DNA from: Nitrospirota bacterium
GTDB lineage: Bacteria > Nitrospirota > UBA9217
Direction of reading: 5' to 3'
Length of the DNA: 47,202 bases
Assembly (NCBI GenBank): GCA_029858565.1
Contig: JAOUEV010000026.1
Location: 1 to 47,202, forward strand
Of the stretch, positions 17,487 to 24,893 are shown one piece after another. The first letter of the stretch is position 1. Each line of letters opens with the position of its first letter. A program made the position numbers and the translations under genes. The notes beneath the pieces are model-generated. The model had not been told where the DNA came from and did no database searches. It saw only the letters and a list, made by a program, of their open reading frames with translations.

Positions 17487-17516
17487 TTGACACCATATTG
17501 CAGTCAGGTGTATTTT
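17487..17516 (+). promoter_or_regulatory. Sigma70-type promoter of a candidate small RNA
   Basis: A perfect -35 TTGACA (17487-17492) is followed after 18 bases by TATTTT (17511-17516). The predicted start is about 17523. Confidence 0.55.
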
Positions 17517-17526
17517 GCTCACCTGA
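17504..17526 (+). promoter_or_regulatory. Operator-like palindrome over the -10 element
   Basis: TCAGGTG (17504-17510) and CACCTGA (17520-17526) form a perfect 7-base inverted repeat centred on the TATTTT -10 element. A repressor bound here would block the promoter. NrpR, encoded next door, is a candidate but this is inference. As RNA the same bases could form a hairpin instead. Confidence 0.45.
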
Positions 17527-17577
17527 CGGCAATCGATTGCCGTCGACAGAAGCCCCTCGGCGAGGGGCTTTTTTTGC
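17523..17577 (+). ncRNA. Candidate small RNA of about 55 nt ending in a terminator
   Basis: Right after the promoter lies a perfect 20-base palindrome, GACGGCAATCGATTGCCGTC (17525-17544). It is followed by a strong terminator hairpin (AGCCCCTCGG/CGAGGGGCT, 17551-17569) and seven T residues. No start codon or frame exists in between. The unit promoter-hairpin-terminator is complete in about 90 bases and sits 186 bases before the amidotransferase gene. It could be a stand-alone small RNA, able to dimerise through its palindrome, or a terminated leader of that gene. I know of no described family that it matches. Confidence 0.5.
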
Positions 17578-17762
17578 CGTTGCTTATGAGCAGAAACAGG
17601 GGTCGTTTGTCCGCCTGTGAAGGGTCTCCCGCCCGGCATAATGACAAGCACTAAATCCTAACTATTTGATAAGAATGACCGATGGCCGGGGCGTCGTTGA
17701 TATATAATTGGCCCATGACCGCCTGAATTCATTCGATCCGGATTGATCAGAGGAGCAATTCT

Positions 17763-18875
17763 ATGTGCCGTTTGAGCGCGATCACGTCGAGCGACTATAT
17801 CTCTCCCATGGAGAACATCCTGGCGCTCGAGACCATGAAGGAAGGCCATGACGGTTCCGGTCTGGGCCTGATGCTCAAGGACCTGGGCGGGCCCTTCAAG
17901 GACATGAAGAAATATCCCATCCTCTCCGCCATCTGCTCGAACAGGGGGCTGGAGACGCTCGATGAGTTCATGAAGTCCCAGGGGTTCCGGGAAAAGATGA
18001 CCTGGGCGCCCTCCATCAAGCAGATTGCCGGGATCGAGCGACGGGAACACTACATCGCCAAGGTCTATGATTATCCCGAATCCTACAAGGACGCGGACAT
18101 GCGGGTGAAGGAAGACCTGCTGATGAACACGCGGCTGGCGATCAGGAAGATCGGCGAGCCTGACGAGTCCATCTTCTGCTTCTCCTTTTATCCCGATGTG
18201 CTGACGCTCAAGGAAGTTGGCGACCCGCTCGCAGTTGGTGAGTTCTTCGGCCTGGACAATTCCGATGTTAAAGCGAAGATCGTGCTGGCCCAGGGCCGTC
18301 AGAACACCAACTACGCCATCTACCTCTACGCATGCCACCCGTTCTTTATCCAGGGCTATGGCACCATGACGAACGGCGAGAACACGGCCTTTGTGCCGAT
18401 CCGCGAGTTCCTGATGGGAAGGGGCAATCCGGGATACATGGGCTACAATTCGGACTCCGAGGTCTTTACCCACATCCTGCATTACAGCAACCGGCAGCTC
18501 GGGTATCCGCTACATTATTATAAGGACGTGATCACTCCGCTCAAGGACAACGAACTGGCAAAACGATCCGACGGGGCCGCCATGAAGCTTCTGAAGAAGT
18601 CGCTGCGGCCGCTCTGCATCGACGGACCGAACTGCGTGATCGGGTTCACGCCCGACGGATCGGTCTTCATGGTGCAGGATGCGAAGAAGCTCCGGCCCGG
18701 CGTGGTCGGCGGCACGGCAGGCAAGAAGTTCGGTCTCATGTCCGAGGTCTGCGGCCTCGACTCGGCGGTCCCGGACCGCGACAAATCAACGGATATTTTC
18801 CCCATGAAGTACGACATGGTGATCATCGCGCCCCAGGCGCGGGAGGTCAAGGTATGGAATCAGCTGCACGTCTAG
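17763..18875 (+). CDS. Glutamate synthase, glutamine amidotransferase (class II) subunit
   Basis: A stand-alone GATase II domain of 370 residues that releases ammonia from glutamine for the synthase subunit encoded next. The catalytic cysteine is residue 2 (MCRLSAI), exposed after Met removal. GHDGSGLGLML, a late YACHPFFIQGYGTMTNGENTAF and MGYNSDSEVF match the family, in which the G-x-x-x-x-N-G-E and D-S-E positions bind glutamine. In most bacteria this is the N-terminal domain of the large GltB; here it is a separate gene, as in archaea. GAGGAG (17751-17756) precedes the ATG, and a TATAAT at 17703-17708 is a likely -10. It overlaps the next gene by 22 bases, indicating coupled translation. 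Confidence 0.92.
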   Translation: MCRLSAITSSDYISPMENILALETMKEGHDGSGLGLMLKDLGGPFKDMKKYPILSAICSNRGLETLDEFMKSQGFREKMTWAPSIKQIAGIERREHYIAKVYDYPESYKDADMRVKEDLLMNTRLAIRKIGEPDESIFCFSFYPDVLTLKEVGDPLAVGEFFGLDNSDVKAKIVLAQGRQNTNYAIYLYACHPFFIQGYGTMTNGENTAFVPIREFLMGRGNPGYMGYNSDSEVFTHILHYSNRQLGYPLHYYKDVITPLKDNELAKRSDGAAMKLLKKSLRPLCIDGPNCVIGFTPDGSVFMVQDAKKLRPGVVGGTAGKKFGLMSEVCGLDSAVPDRDKSTDIFPMKYDMVIIAPQAREVKVWNQLHV

Positions 18876-20509
18876 ACCAGAACCATCAGCTCACGCTGAA
18901 GGAATTTCCCTACATCGTCCGTTGGCGCGAGGACCGCTGCACCCGCTGCGGCCGCTGTACCGCAGTTTGCCCGGTGAAGGCCATTGAACCGGCGGTCCGC
19001 TCCCAGCGCATAGTTTCGTCGGAAGGGTCGTCGCCGGAACCCCAGGTCACGCGCAGGCTGACCCACGTGGTGCAGCAGTCCACGGATATCGACCGGTATT
19101 GCATCGGTTGTACCACCTGTTCGCTTGTCTGCCCGACCGACGCGATCTTCCCGGAATACAATTTCCAGCACAAGTTCAATCACTACAAGAACAAGGGCGG
19201 CATTCCGTACATGCGCGGCGGCCGCAGGAACGACCCTTCGGTCTCCACGCTGGACAAGCTCAAGTTCACGCGCATATCCATGCTCACCGACCCGGCGCTC
19301 GACGCAGGCAGGCACGAATTCCGCATCAGGACCATCCTGGGAAGGAACCTCTCGCCTGATCAGCTGCCGATCAAGGTGGCCGGGGACAAGCTCGAGCTGG
19401 ATCCCAAGGTGTTCGTGCCGCCGACGCGGGAGATCTATCCCATCCGCATCGGCTCCATGTCCATCGGCGCATTGTCTCCCCATATGTGGGAAGGCCTTGC
19501 CATGGGCATCACCTATTTGAACGAGGTGGAAGGCCTGCCCGTTGTCATGTGCTCGGGCGAGGGCGGCATGCCGCCGAGCATCCTGAAATCGCGCTACATT
19601 AAATATTTCATCCTCCAGATCGCGTCGGGCTACTTCGGCTGGGACGAGATCATTCGCAGCCTTCCGGATATGACCGAGGACCCCTGCGCGATCGAGATCA
19701 AGTACGGCCAGGGCGCAAAACCCGGCGACGGCGGTCTGCTCCAGGCTTACAAGGTGCTGGGACTCATCTCGAAGATCCGCGGCGTGCCCGAGTTCGTTGA
19801 CCTGGCATCGCCTCCGACCCACCAGACCAAGTACTCCATCGAGGAAGCTGTTGCGAAAATGATCACCTCCATGTCCATGGCCTGGGGTTTCCGCGTTCCC
19901 GTGTATCCCAAGATCTCGGGAACCAAGACCGCCCGGGCGGTGCTGAACAACCTGGCGCGCAATCCCTATGCAGCGGCGCTCTGCATCGATGGCGAGGACG
20001 GCGGCACCGGCGCTGCCTACAACGTGTCCATGGACAAGATGGGCCATCCTATTGCATCGAACATCCGCGACTGCTACCTCGATCTCGTGAAGCAGGGCAA
20101 ACAGAACGAGCTTCCGCTGATCGCTGCAGGCGGAGTCGGCAAGGCGGGCAATCTCGCGGCGAATGCAGCTGCCCTCATCATGCTCGGTGCATCTGCCGTG
20201 GACATCGGCAAGTACATCATGCAGACCGCGGCAGGCTGCTTCGGCGACGAGTACAACCGCTGCAATGTCTGCAACCTGGGCAAGTGCCCGCGGGGCATCA
20301 CGACCCAGGACCCGAAGCTGTATCGGCGGCTGGACCCGGACAAGATCGCCGAGCGTGTGGTCGAGGTCTTTAAGGCCGCCGACGTTGAGCTCAAGAAGAT
20401 CTTTGCGCCGCTCGGCCGCTCCACCGAGCTTCCCATCGGCATGTCCGATGCGCTGGGCGTGGGGGAGAAGGACATCGCGGACCGGCTGTCGATTTCTTAT
20501 GTATGCTAG
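18854..20509 (+). CDS. Glutamate synthase, FMN/Fe-S synthase subunit with N-terminal 2x[4Fe-4S] ferredoxin domain
   Basis: A 551-residue catalytic subunit that makes glutamate from 2-oxoglutarate and ammonia. Residues 29-39 (C-x2-C-x2-C-x3-C-P) and 83-93 (C-x2-C-x2-C-x3-C-P) are two ferredoxin-type clusters, which bring in electrons. Then follows the FMN barrel: IEIKYGQGAKPGDGGLL, DLASPPTHQTKYSIEEA, CIDGEDGGTGAAY, PLIAAGGVGKAGNLAANAAAL. Near the end CNVCNLGKCPRGITTQ fits the 3Fe-4S signature of glutamate synthases. It overlaps the amidotransferase gene. The archaeal-type arrangement uses separate subunits, with the GXGXG domain on the next gene. Confidence 0.94.
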   Translation: MESAARLDQNHQLTLKEFPYIVRWREDRCTRCGRCTAVCPVKAIEPAVRSQRIVSSEGSSPEPQVTRRLTHVVQQSTDIDRYCIGCTTCSLVCPTDAIFPEYNFQHKFNHYKNKGGIPYMRGGRRNDPSVSTLDKLKFTRISMLTDPALDAGRHEFRIRTILGRNLSPDQLPIKVAGDKLELDPKVFVPPTREIYPIRIGSMSIGALSPHMWEGLAMGITYLNEVEGLPVVMCSGEGGMPPSILKSRYIKYFILQIASGYFGWDEIIRSLPDMTEDPCAIEIKYGQGAKPGDGGLLQAYKVLGLISKIRGVPEFVDLASPPTHQTKYSIEEAVAKMITSMSMAWGFRVPVYPKISGTKTARAVLNNLARNPYAAALCIDGEDGGTGAAYNVSMDKMGHPIASNIRDCYLDLVKQGKQNELPLIAAGGVGKAGNLAANAAALIMLGASAVDIGKYIMQTAAGCFGDEYNRCNVCNLGKCPRGITTQDPKLYRRLDPDKIAERVVEVFKAADVELKKIFAPLGRSTELPIGMSDALGVGEKDIADRLSISYVC

Positions 20510-20513
20510 TTTT

Positions 20514-20640
20514 GCCACGGATGGACACTGATAGACACGGATAACGGCAAAAACAATGGGCTAAATTAGGACGCGGATAAAAACGGAAAAAACGGATTCG
20601 TTTTATTTTAAATCCGTGTTCATCCGTGTGAATCCGTGGC
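20514..20640. repeat. Imperfect inverted repeat before the GXGXG-GltD gene
   Basis: GCCACGGATGGACACTGATAG and following bases (20514-20542) match the reverse complement of 20612-20640 (ATCCGTGTTCATCCGTGTGA onward) at about 24 of 29 positions. This is the third inverted-repeat family of the cluster, of the ATCCGTG type dispersed in many genomes. It fills the 150-base gap between two subunits of one enzyme. Confidence 0.75.
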
Positions 20641-20659
20641 TGATAAAAGGGTCTGAAAA

Positions 20660-22990
20660 ATGATAATTCAAGGCAAAGTGAACGGAAAACGAGTCCCTTC
20701 AAAGGACCTGGAAGACCAGCTCCAGCAGGCGATCAAGGACGGCGCCCGTGACCTGACGGTCAAGGCCGACGGCCAGCACGGCATCGGCGGCCGCATCTTC
20801 CCGCGCGGCGAGAAGGTCAGGGTGACCATTGAGGGCACCTCGGGCCAGCGCGTCGGCTCCATGGGCATGGAAGGCACCGAGATCGTGGTCAAGGGTTCGT
20901 CGTCCGATGACACGGGCTGGATCAACTGCGGCGCGACGATCACCGTGCTCGGCGACGTTGCAAACGGCGCGCATAACGCGGGCGCCCAGGGCAAGCTCTA
21001 TGTCCAGGGCGGCGGCGGAGCGCGCTGCGACACCATGACCAAGAAGAATCCGCGCTTCCCGGACCTCGAATCGTGGTATTTCCGGAGCGTAGGCGACTCC
21101 TTTGCCGAGTTCAAAGCAGGAGGCATTGCCGTGGTCTGCGGCGTGAACCCGCGCGACCCCGAAAATATTCTGGGCTACCGGCCCTGCGTGGGCATGGTCG
21201 GCGGCACGATCTTCTTCCGCGGACCGATCCGTGACGAATACTCCAAGGTTGACGTGAAGGTCCTTGATCTCGCGCCGCAGGACTGGGAATGGCTCTGCGC
21301 GAACATGAAGCCGTACCTCCAGGCTATCGACCGGATGTCGCACTATGAGGAGCTGACCAGGGACATCAAGGCCTGGAAAAAGATCGTATCCTTCACTCCC
21401 GCTGAGAAGGCCAAGAAAAAGGGCGGCCTCAAGATGGGGCTCTCTGATTTCCGGCTGAACGTATGGGAAAAGGAAGTGGGCAAAGGCGGCATGTTCGGCG
21501 CGTATATCACCCACGACCGTTCGGTGCTTCCCTATGTCACCTCGGGCGATGATCGCCGGACAAAGCCGGTGTGGAAGAACGACAAATATCTTCCGCCCTG
21601 CGCCTATGCCTGCCCGTCGCGCATCCCGTCGCACAAGCGCGCGACCCTGCTGCGGCAGGGCAGGACCGCGGAAGCCCTTTCCCTGGTGCTGCAGTACACG
21701 CCGCTGCCGGCAACGGTCTGCGGAACGGTCTGCCCGAACCTCTGCATGACCGATTGCACGCGCGGCCGTGTAGACCAGCCGTTGGATATAAAGAAGTACG
21801 GGCAGCTGGCGCTGAACCTCAAGGCGCCGAAAAAGGCGAAGCCCACGGGTCATAAGATCGCGGTCATCGGCGGGGGCCCGGGCGGTCTGTCCGTTGCCTG
21901 GCAGCTCGGTCTGAAGGGCCATACGGTCAGCCTGTTCGAAGCAGGGAAGAAGATCGGCGGAAAGATCGAGATGTGCATCCCCCGGGAACGTCTGCCCAAG
22001 AAGATCCTGGACAAAGAGCTTTCCCGGTTCGCCGAGATCGGCGTGAGCGTGAAGGTGAACACGCCGGTGGATAAGAAGAAGTTCGAGCAGCTCTACAAGG
22101 ATCATGAGGTCGTGATCATTGCCGTGGGCGCCCATGAGCCGCGCATTATCCCGTTCCCGGGCCACGAGGACGTTGTGCCGGGCATCGAGTTCCTGAAAGA
22201 GATCAATTTCGGAAAAGGCCGGAATCTGAAGGGCAAGAACGTTGTGGTGATCGGCGCTGGCAACGTGGGCATGGACATCGCCTGCCAGGCCTGGGACAAC
22301 GGCGCCGCCAGCGTAACCGCTGTGGATATCCAGAAACCTGCTGCATTCGGCAAGGAAATGGAGATGGCGACCTCCAAGGGCACCAAGATCCTGTTTCCCA
22401 AGATCACGGAGAAATACGACGCCAAGGGTAGGAAGATCTATTTCAAGGACGGCTCCTCGCTCGATGCGGACATGGTGATCATCGGTATCGGTGAAAAACC
22501 GGTGGTGGATTTCCTGCCGCCCACGATCAACATTGAGCGCGGATTCGTTGCCGTGAACGACCTTCGTCAGACCTCGGACACCAAGGTCTTTGCCATCGGC
22601 GACGCGACCCGGCCGGGTCTCGTGACCGACGCTATCGGCCAGGGCAGGATCGCGGCGGATGTGATCCACGCCCAGCTCATGGACTTCACGTACACGCCTG
22701 AAGAGGCCAAGGTGATCCCCTATGACCGCGTGAAGCAGCAGTACTATGAGGTTTGCCGCGTTGACGAGTTGAAATTCTCTCCCAGGAAAGAAGCTGACCG
22801 CTGCATGTCCTGCGGTTCCTGCCGTGACTGCGGCATGTGCGTTGAGTCCTGCTACTACGGGGCCATCACGCGCAAGAAACTGCCGAATAAGTCCTTTGAG
22901 TACTCGGTCGATGCATCCAAGTGCATTGGATGCGGTTTCTGCGCCGGCATCTGTCCCTGCGGCGTGTGGGAGATGACGGAAAACGTTTAG
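20660..22990 (+). CDS. Glutamate synthase GXGXG domain fused to GltD-like NAD(P)H oxidoreductase and ferredoxin domain
   Basis: A 776-residue fusion. Residues about 1-240 are the GXGXG beta-helix of GltB (GIGGRIFPRG, GSMGMEGTEIVVKG, GDVANGAHNAGAQG), which stabilises the synthase channel. Residues about 300-690 are the GltD-type flavoprotein with N-terminal Fe-S cysteines (CAYACP, CGTVCPNLCMTDCTRG), the FAD loop GGGPGG, the NAD(P) loop GAGNVGMD and the closing FAIGDATRPG. Residues about 705-770 add two ferredoxin clusters (CMSCGSCRDCGMCVESC, CIGCGFCAGICPCGVW). It would pass electrons from NAD(P)H to the preceding synthase subunit. Joining GXGXG to GltD physically ties the small and large subunit functions. 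Start at ATG 20660. Confidence 0.92.
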   Translation: MIIQGKVNGKRVPSKDLEDQLQQAIKDGARDLTVKADGQHGIGGRIFPRGEKVRVTIEGTSGQRVGSMGMEGTEIVVKGSSSDDTGWINCGATITVLGDVANGAHNAGAQGKLYVQGGGGARCDTMTKKNPRFPDLESWYFRSVGDSFAEFKAGGIAVVCGVNPRDPENILGYRPCVGMVGGTIFFRGPIRDEYSKVDVKVLDLAPQDWEWLCANMKPYLQAIDRMSHYEELTRDIKAWKKIVSFTPAEKAKKKGGLKMGLSDFRLNVWEKEVGKGGMFGAYITHDRSVLPYVTSGDDRRTKPVWKNDKYLPPCAYACPSRIPSHKRATLLRQGRTAEALSLVLQYTPLPATVCGTVCPNLCMTDCTRGRVDQPLDIKKYGQLALNLKAPKKAKPTGHKIAVIGGGPGGLSVAWQLGLKGHTVSLFEAGKKIGGKIEMCIPRERLPKKILDKELSRFAEIGVSVKVNTPVDKKKFEQLYKDHEVVIIAVGAHEPRIIPFPGHEDVVPGIEFLKEINFGKGRNLKGKNVVVIGAGNVGMDIACQAWDNGAASVTAVDIQKPAAFGKEMEMATSKGTKILFPKITEKYDAKGRKIYFKDGSSLDADMVIIGIGEKPVVDFLPPTINIERGFVAVNDLRQTSDTKVFAIGDATRPGLVTDAIGQGRIAADVIHAQLMDFTYTPEEAKVIPYDRVKQQYYEVCRVDELKFSPRKEADRCMSCGSCRDCGMCVESCYYGAITRKKLPNKSFEYSVDASKCIGCGFCAGICPCGVWEMTENV

Positions 22991-23089
22991 CTGGTGTTCC
23001 TCGCCCTGTGCGGGAGTTGGTTGGGTGTGGGGAACCTCGCTGGAATATAATTATCTAAGCCTCTTGTCTGGATTCGGACAATGGGCTTT

Positions 23090-23118
23090 TTGACTTCAAC
23101 TTCCCGCCCGGTTACTTT
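23090..23118 (+). promoter_or_regulatory. Promoter of maf, predicted leaderless
   Basis: TTGACT (23090-23095) and TACTTT (23113-23118) are 17 bases apart. The maf ATG at 23125 is seven bases after the -10, where transcription should begin. There is no Shine-Dalgarno sequence. Confidence 0.65.
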
Positions 23119-23124
23119 GCTCCC

Positions 23125-23703
23125 ATGAAGAACGTCATTATCCTCGCATCTGCCTCGCCCCGGAGGAAGGAACTGCTTAAGCAGGTCGGGATCCCCTATG
23201 TTGTTGATCCCGCTGATGTGGACGAGTCGATACGTTCCGGCGAGTCGCCGGAGGTCTATGCTGTCCGGGTAGCTCTGGATAAAGCACGCGTTGCAGCGCG
23301 ACGCGCGGTGAAGGGGATTGTGCTCGCTGCAGATACGATCGTTGTGGTTGACGATTCCATCCTGGGGAAACCCGCTGACGCGGAAGATGCTGCTCGCATG
23401 CTCACGCAGCTGTCAGGAAGGGAGCACGAGGTGATTACCGGGGTCGCCCTGATCAACACGGACCTGGGGACCGAACAGACGCGGGCCGAGTCCACCCGTG
23501 TCAAATTCCGCAATTTGACGGAACAGGAGGTCAGGTCCTACGTTGCCACCGGTGAACCCCTGGACAAGGCTGGCTCCTACGCTATCCAGGGAAAGGGCGC
23601 GCTTCTGGTAGAGAGTATCACCGGGTGCTATTTCAACGTGGTCGGGCTTCCCTTGTCCGCTGTCGAGAGCATGCTCCAGGAGCACGGTGTAGACCTGTGG
23701 TGA
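23125..23703 (+). CDS. maf: Maf-family nucleoside triphosphate pyrophosphatase
   Basis: Cytoplasmic house-cleaning enzyme that hydrolyses non-canonical or pyrimidine nucleoside triphosphates to monophosphates. The 192-residue length is usual. Family motifs: LASASPRRKELL at the N-terminus, GIVLAADTIVVVDDSILGKP, GREHEVITGVALI, and DKAGSYAIQGKGALLVESITGCYFNVVGLPL. The GxY-type context GEPLDKAGSYAIQG points to the dTTP/UTP-type subgroup. ATG 23125 coincides with the predicted transcription start. It is flanked by a separate promoter for the next gene, so it is probably monocistronic. Confidence 0.96.
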   Translation: MKNVIILASASPRRKELLKQVGIPYVVDPADVDESIRSGESPEVYAVRVALDKARVAARRAVKGIVLAADTIVVVDDSILGKPADAEDAARMLTQLSGREHEVITGVALINTDLGTEQTRAESTRVKFRNLTEQEVRSYVATGEPLDKAGSYAIQGKGALLVESITGCYFNVVGLPLSAVESMLQEHGVDLW

Positions 23704-23750
23704 TCAGAGAGTTGCATGCCGATGCATTTCAACAATAAGATGTCCCTGCC

Positions 23751-23780
23751 TTGACAAACCTTCGTAACCCCATCTACAAT
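23751..23780 (+). promoter_or_regulatory. Promoter of the LuxR-type response-regulator gene
   Basis: TTGACA (23751-23756) and TACAAT (23775-23780) with an 18-base spacer. The implied start near 23787 gives a leader of about 48 bases containing AAGGAG before ATG 23835. Confidence 0.65.
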
Positions 23781-23834
23781 TAAAACTTAAGTTGTCATCC
23801 GGAGCGATCGCAGCCTTGGCAAGGAGAAGCATCC

Positions 23835-24482
23835 ATGGGCGTTATCAATATTATGATCGTGGACAGCGACCCTGTACAGCTCGAAAAATTGTCCGCCTCT
23901 TTTGGTGCTTCACAGGATATTCGTGTCATATCATCGGTCTCCAAACGCGAGACCGCCATCAAGCAGCTTTCCCTGGAGCCGCAGGTGATCATCCTGAATC
24001 CCGATATTCTGAAACAGCGCACGCTTTCCCGTTTTCTCAGGTCGCTTCAGTGCAAACTGCCTATGACCCGGGTTCTCATGGTACATGCATCCCGGCCTGA
24101 TGATGAGGTCCTGATCGAGGAGATCCGTCTCGGTGTCCGGGGGTACCTTCGCGCATCCGATCCTGCGGCAATGCTGGCCAAGGCTGTGCGCTCTGTTGTC
24201 TCAGGAGAGATCTGGGCGGAACGGCGCATCCTGGAAAAGACCATTGCAAAACACATGTTGATGCCTGATACGCTCAGGGAACGGGTGCCGGACCTTGATC
24301 CGCTTACCAGCAGGGAAATGGATATGCTCACCATGGTCATGAAAGGTTCTTCGAACCGTGAGATCGCTGAACAGAGCAATATCAGCGAGCGGACCGTCAA
24401 GACCCACCTTTATCGGGTATATCGCAAACTCAAAGTGAAAAGCAGGGCAAAGGCAATCGCGCTGTTGTCGCACACATCCTAG
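23835..24482 (+). CDS. LuxR/NarL-type regulator with a degenerate receiver domain
   Basis: A 215-residue transcription regulator. Residues about 5-125 have the receiver fold (IMIVDSDPVQLEKL with the acidic pair D10/D12), but the phosphoacceptor position reads VIILNPDIL: Asn55 replaces Asp. The conserved Lys after GYL is also missing (GYLRASD). Residues about 150-210 are a NarL-type helix-turn-helix (LTSREMDMLTMVMKGSSNREIAEQSNISERTVKTHLYRVYRKL). It is therefore probably not controlled by a histidine kinase, and may respond to a ligand or partner protein. No sensor kinase lies nearby. It has its own promoter and AAGGAG ribosome site. Confidence 0.88.
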   Translation: MGVINIMIVDSDPVQLEKLSASFGASQDIRVISSVSKRETAIKQLSLEPQVIILNPDILKQRTLSRFLRSLQCKLPMTRVLMVHASRPDDEVLIEEIRLGVRGYLRASDPAAMLAKAVRSVVSGEIWAERRILEKTIAKHMLMPDTLRERVPDLDPLTSREMDMLTMVMKGSSNREIAEQSNISERTVKTHLYRVYRKLKVKSRAKAIALLSHTS

Positions 24483-24690
24483 CCCTGTCGACGCATTCCA
24501 TCAAACTCCCTGGCTAATTCATGAGAATTTCGTGCCGTGGAGAGCACTGTTCCCGTCAGGCTGATGATGTAAAGTCAAGGGATGATGCTCTTGTATGATT
24601 CAGGAACGTAATACAAGGTTATTCCTCGCTTACGAAGAAACCTATTTCCCGTTATATTCTGCAATTCCATAAAATACGAACTTAGGTCCA

Positions 24691-24718
24691 TTGACACCCG
24701 CAGGGGTACTGCTATGAT
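24691..24718 (+). promoter_or_regulatory. Sigma70-type promoter upstream of a candidate structured RNA
   Basis: A perfect TTGACA (24691-24696) and TATGAT (24713-24718) are separated by 16 bases. No open frame follows for more than 300 bases, which suggests that the product is RNA. The predicted start is near 24725. Confidence 0.6.
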
Positions 24719-24724
24719 TGATGC

Positions 24725-24890
24725 AAACGGCGACGCTGTGCGCCGCGGGGATCAGTCCGCACCCTTCATCCCTCTCATCATCCTATCCCCCCCAAGGAAG
24801 GCTGCGGAAGATGTGGTGAACTGATACCCTGCGACGCGGGTGAGCATAAGGTGTTCCATCACCCCAGTATCTTGATGTGACAGCGTTGCT
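24725..24890 (+). ncRNA. Candidate structured non-coding RNA of about 165 nt
   Basis: The stretch after the promoter has nested complementary segments. P1: CGACGCTGT (24731-24739) with ACAGCGTTG (24880-24888). P2: GCGGGGATCAGT (24745-24756) with ACTGATACCCTGC (24820-24832), 12 pairs with one bulged A. P2 is extended by CCGCA (24757-24761) with TGCGG (24803-24807). P3: GGGTGA (24838-24843) with TCACCC (24859-24864). The apical loop is C-rich. A closing stem, a terminal stem and a small hairpin on the 3' side of the middle resemble 6S RNA layout and size, but I do not recognise conserved 6S sequence. No signature of tmRNA, RNase P, SRP or a known riboswitch was seen. Confidence 0.5.
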
Positions 24891-24893
24891 TAG

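Noticed and set aside
18872-20518. Minus-strand frame of about 548 codons opposite the synthase subunit
   Set aside because: Shadow of a strongly conserved Fe-S/FMN protein; no motif, ribosome site or promoter.
20699-22669. Long open frame on the minus strand (about 650 codons) opposite the GXGXG-GltD gene
   Set aside because: It is the antisense frame of a clear gene, with composition typical of a GC-rich shadow (many His, Arg, Asp, Ala) and no domain; similar long antisense frames lie opposite uvrB and the 18854 synthase gene.
24691-24890. Possible known riboswitch or housekeeping RNA (tmRNA, RNase P, SRP)
   Set aside because: The conserved cores that I can recall (tRNA-Ala-like end, GAGGAAAGUCC, SRP GGAAG-type loop) are absent; the region is kept only as an unidentified structured RNA with 6S-like layout.
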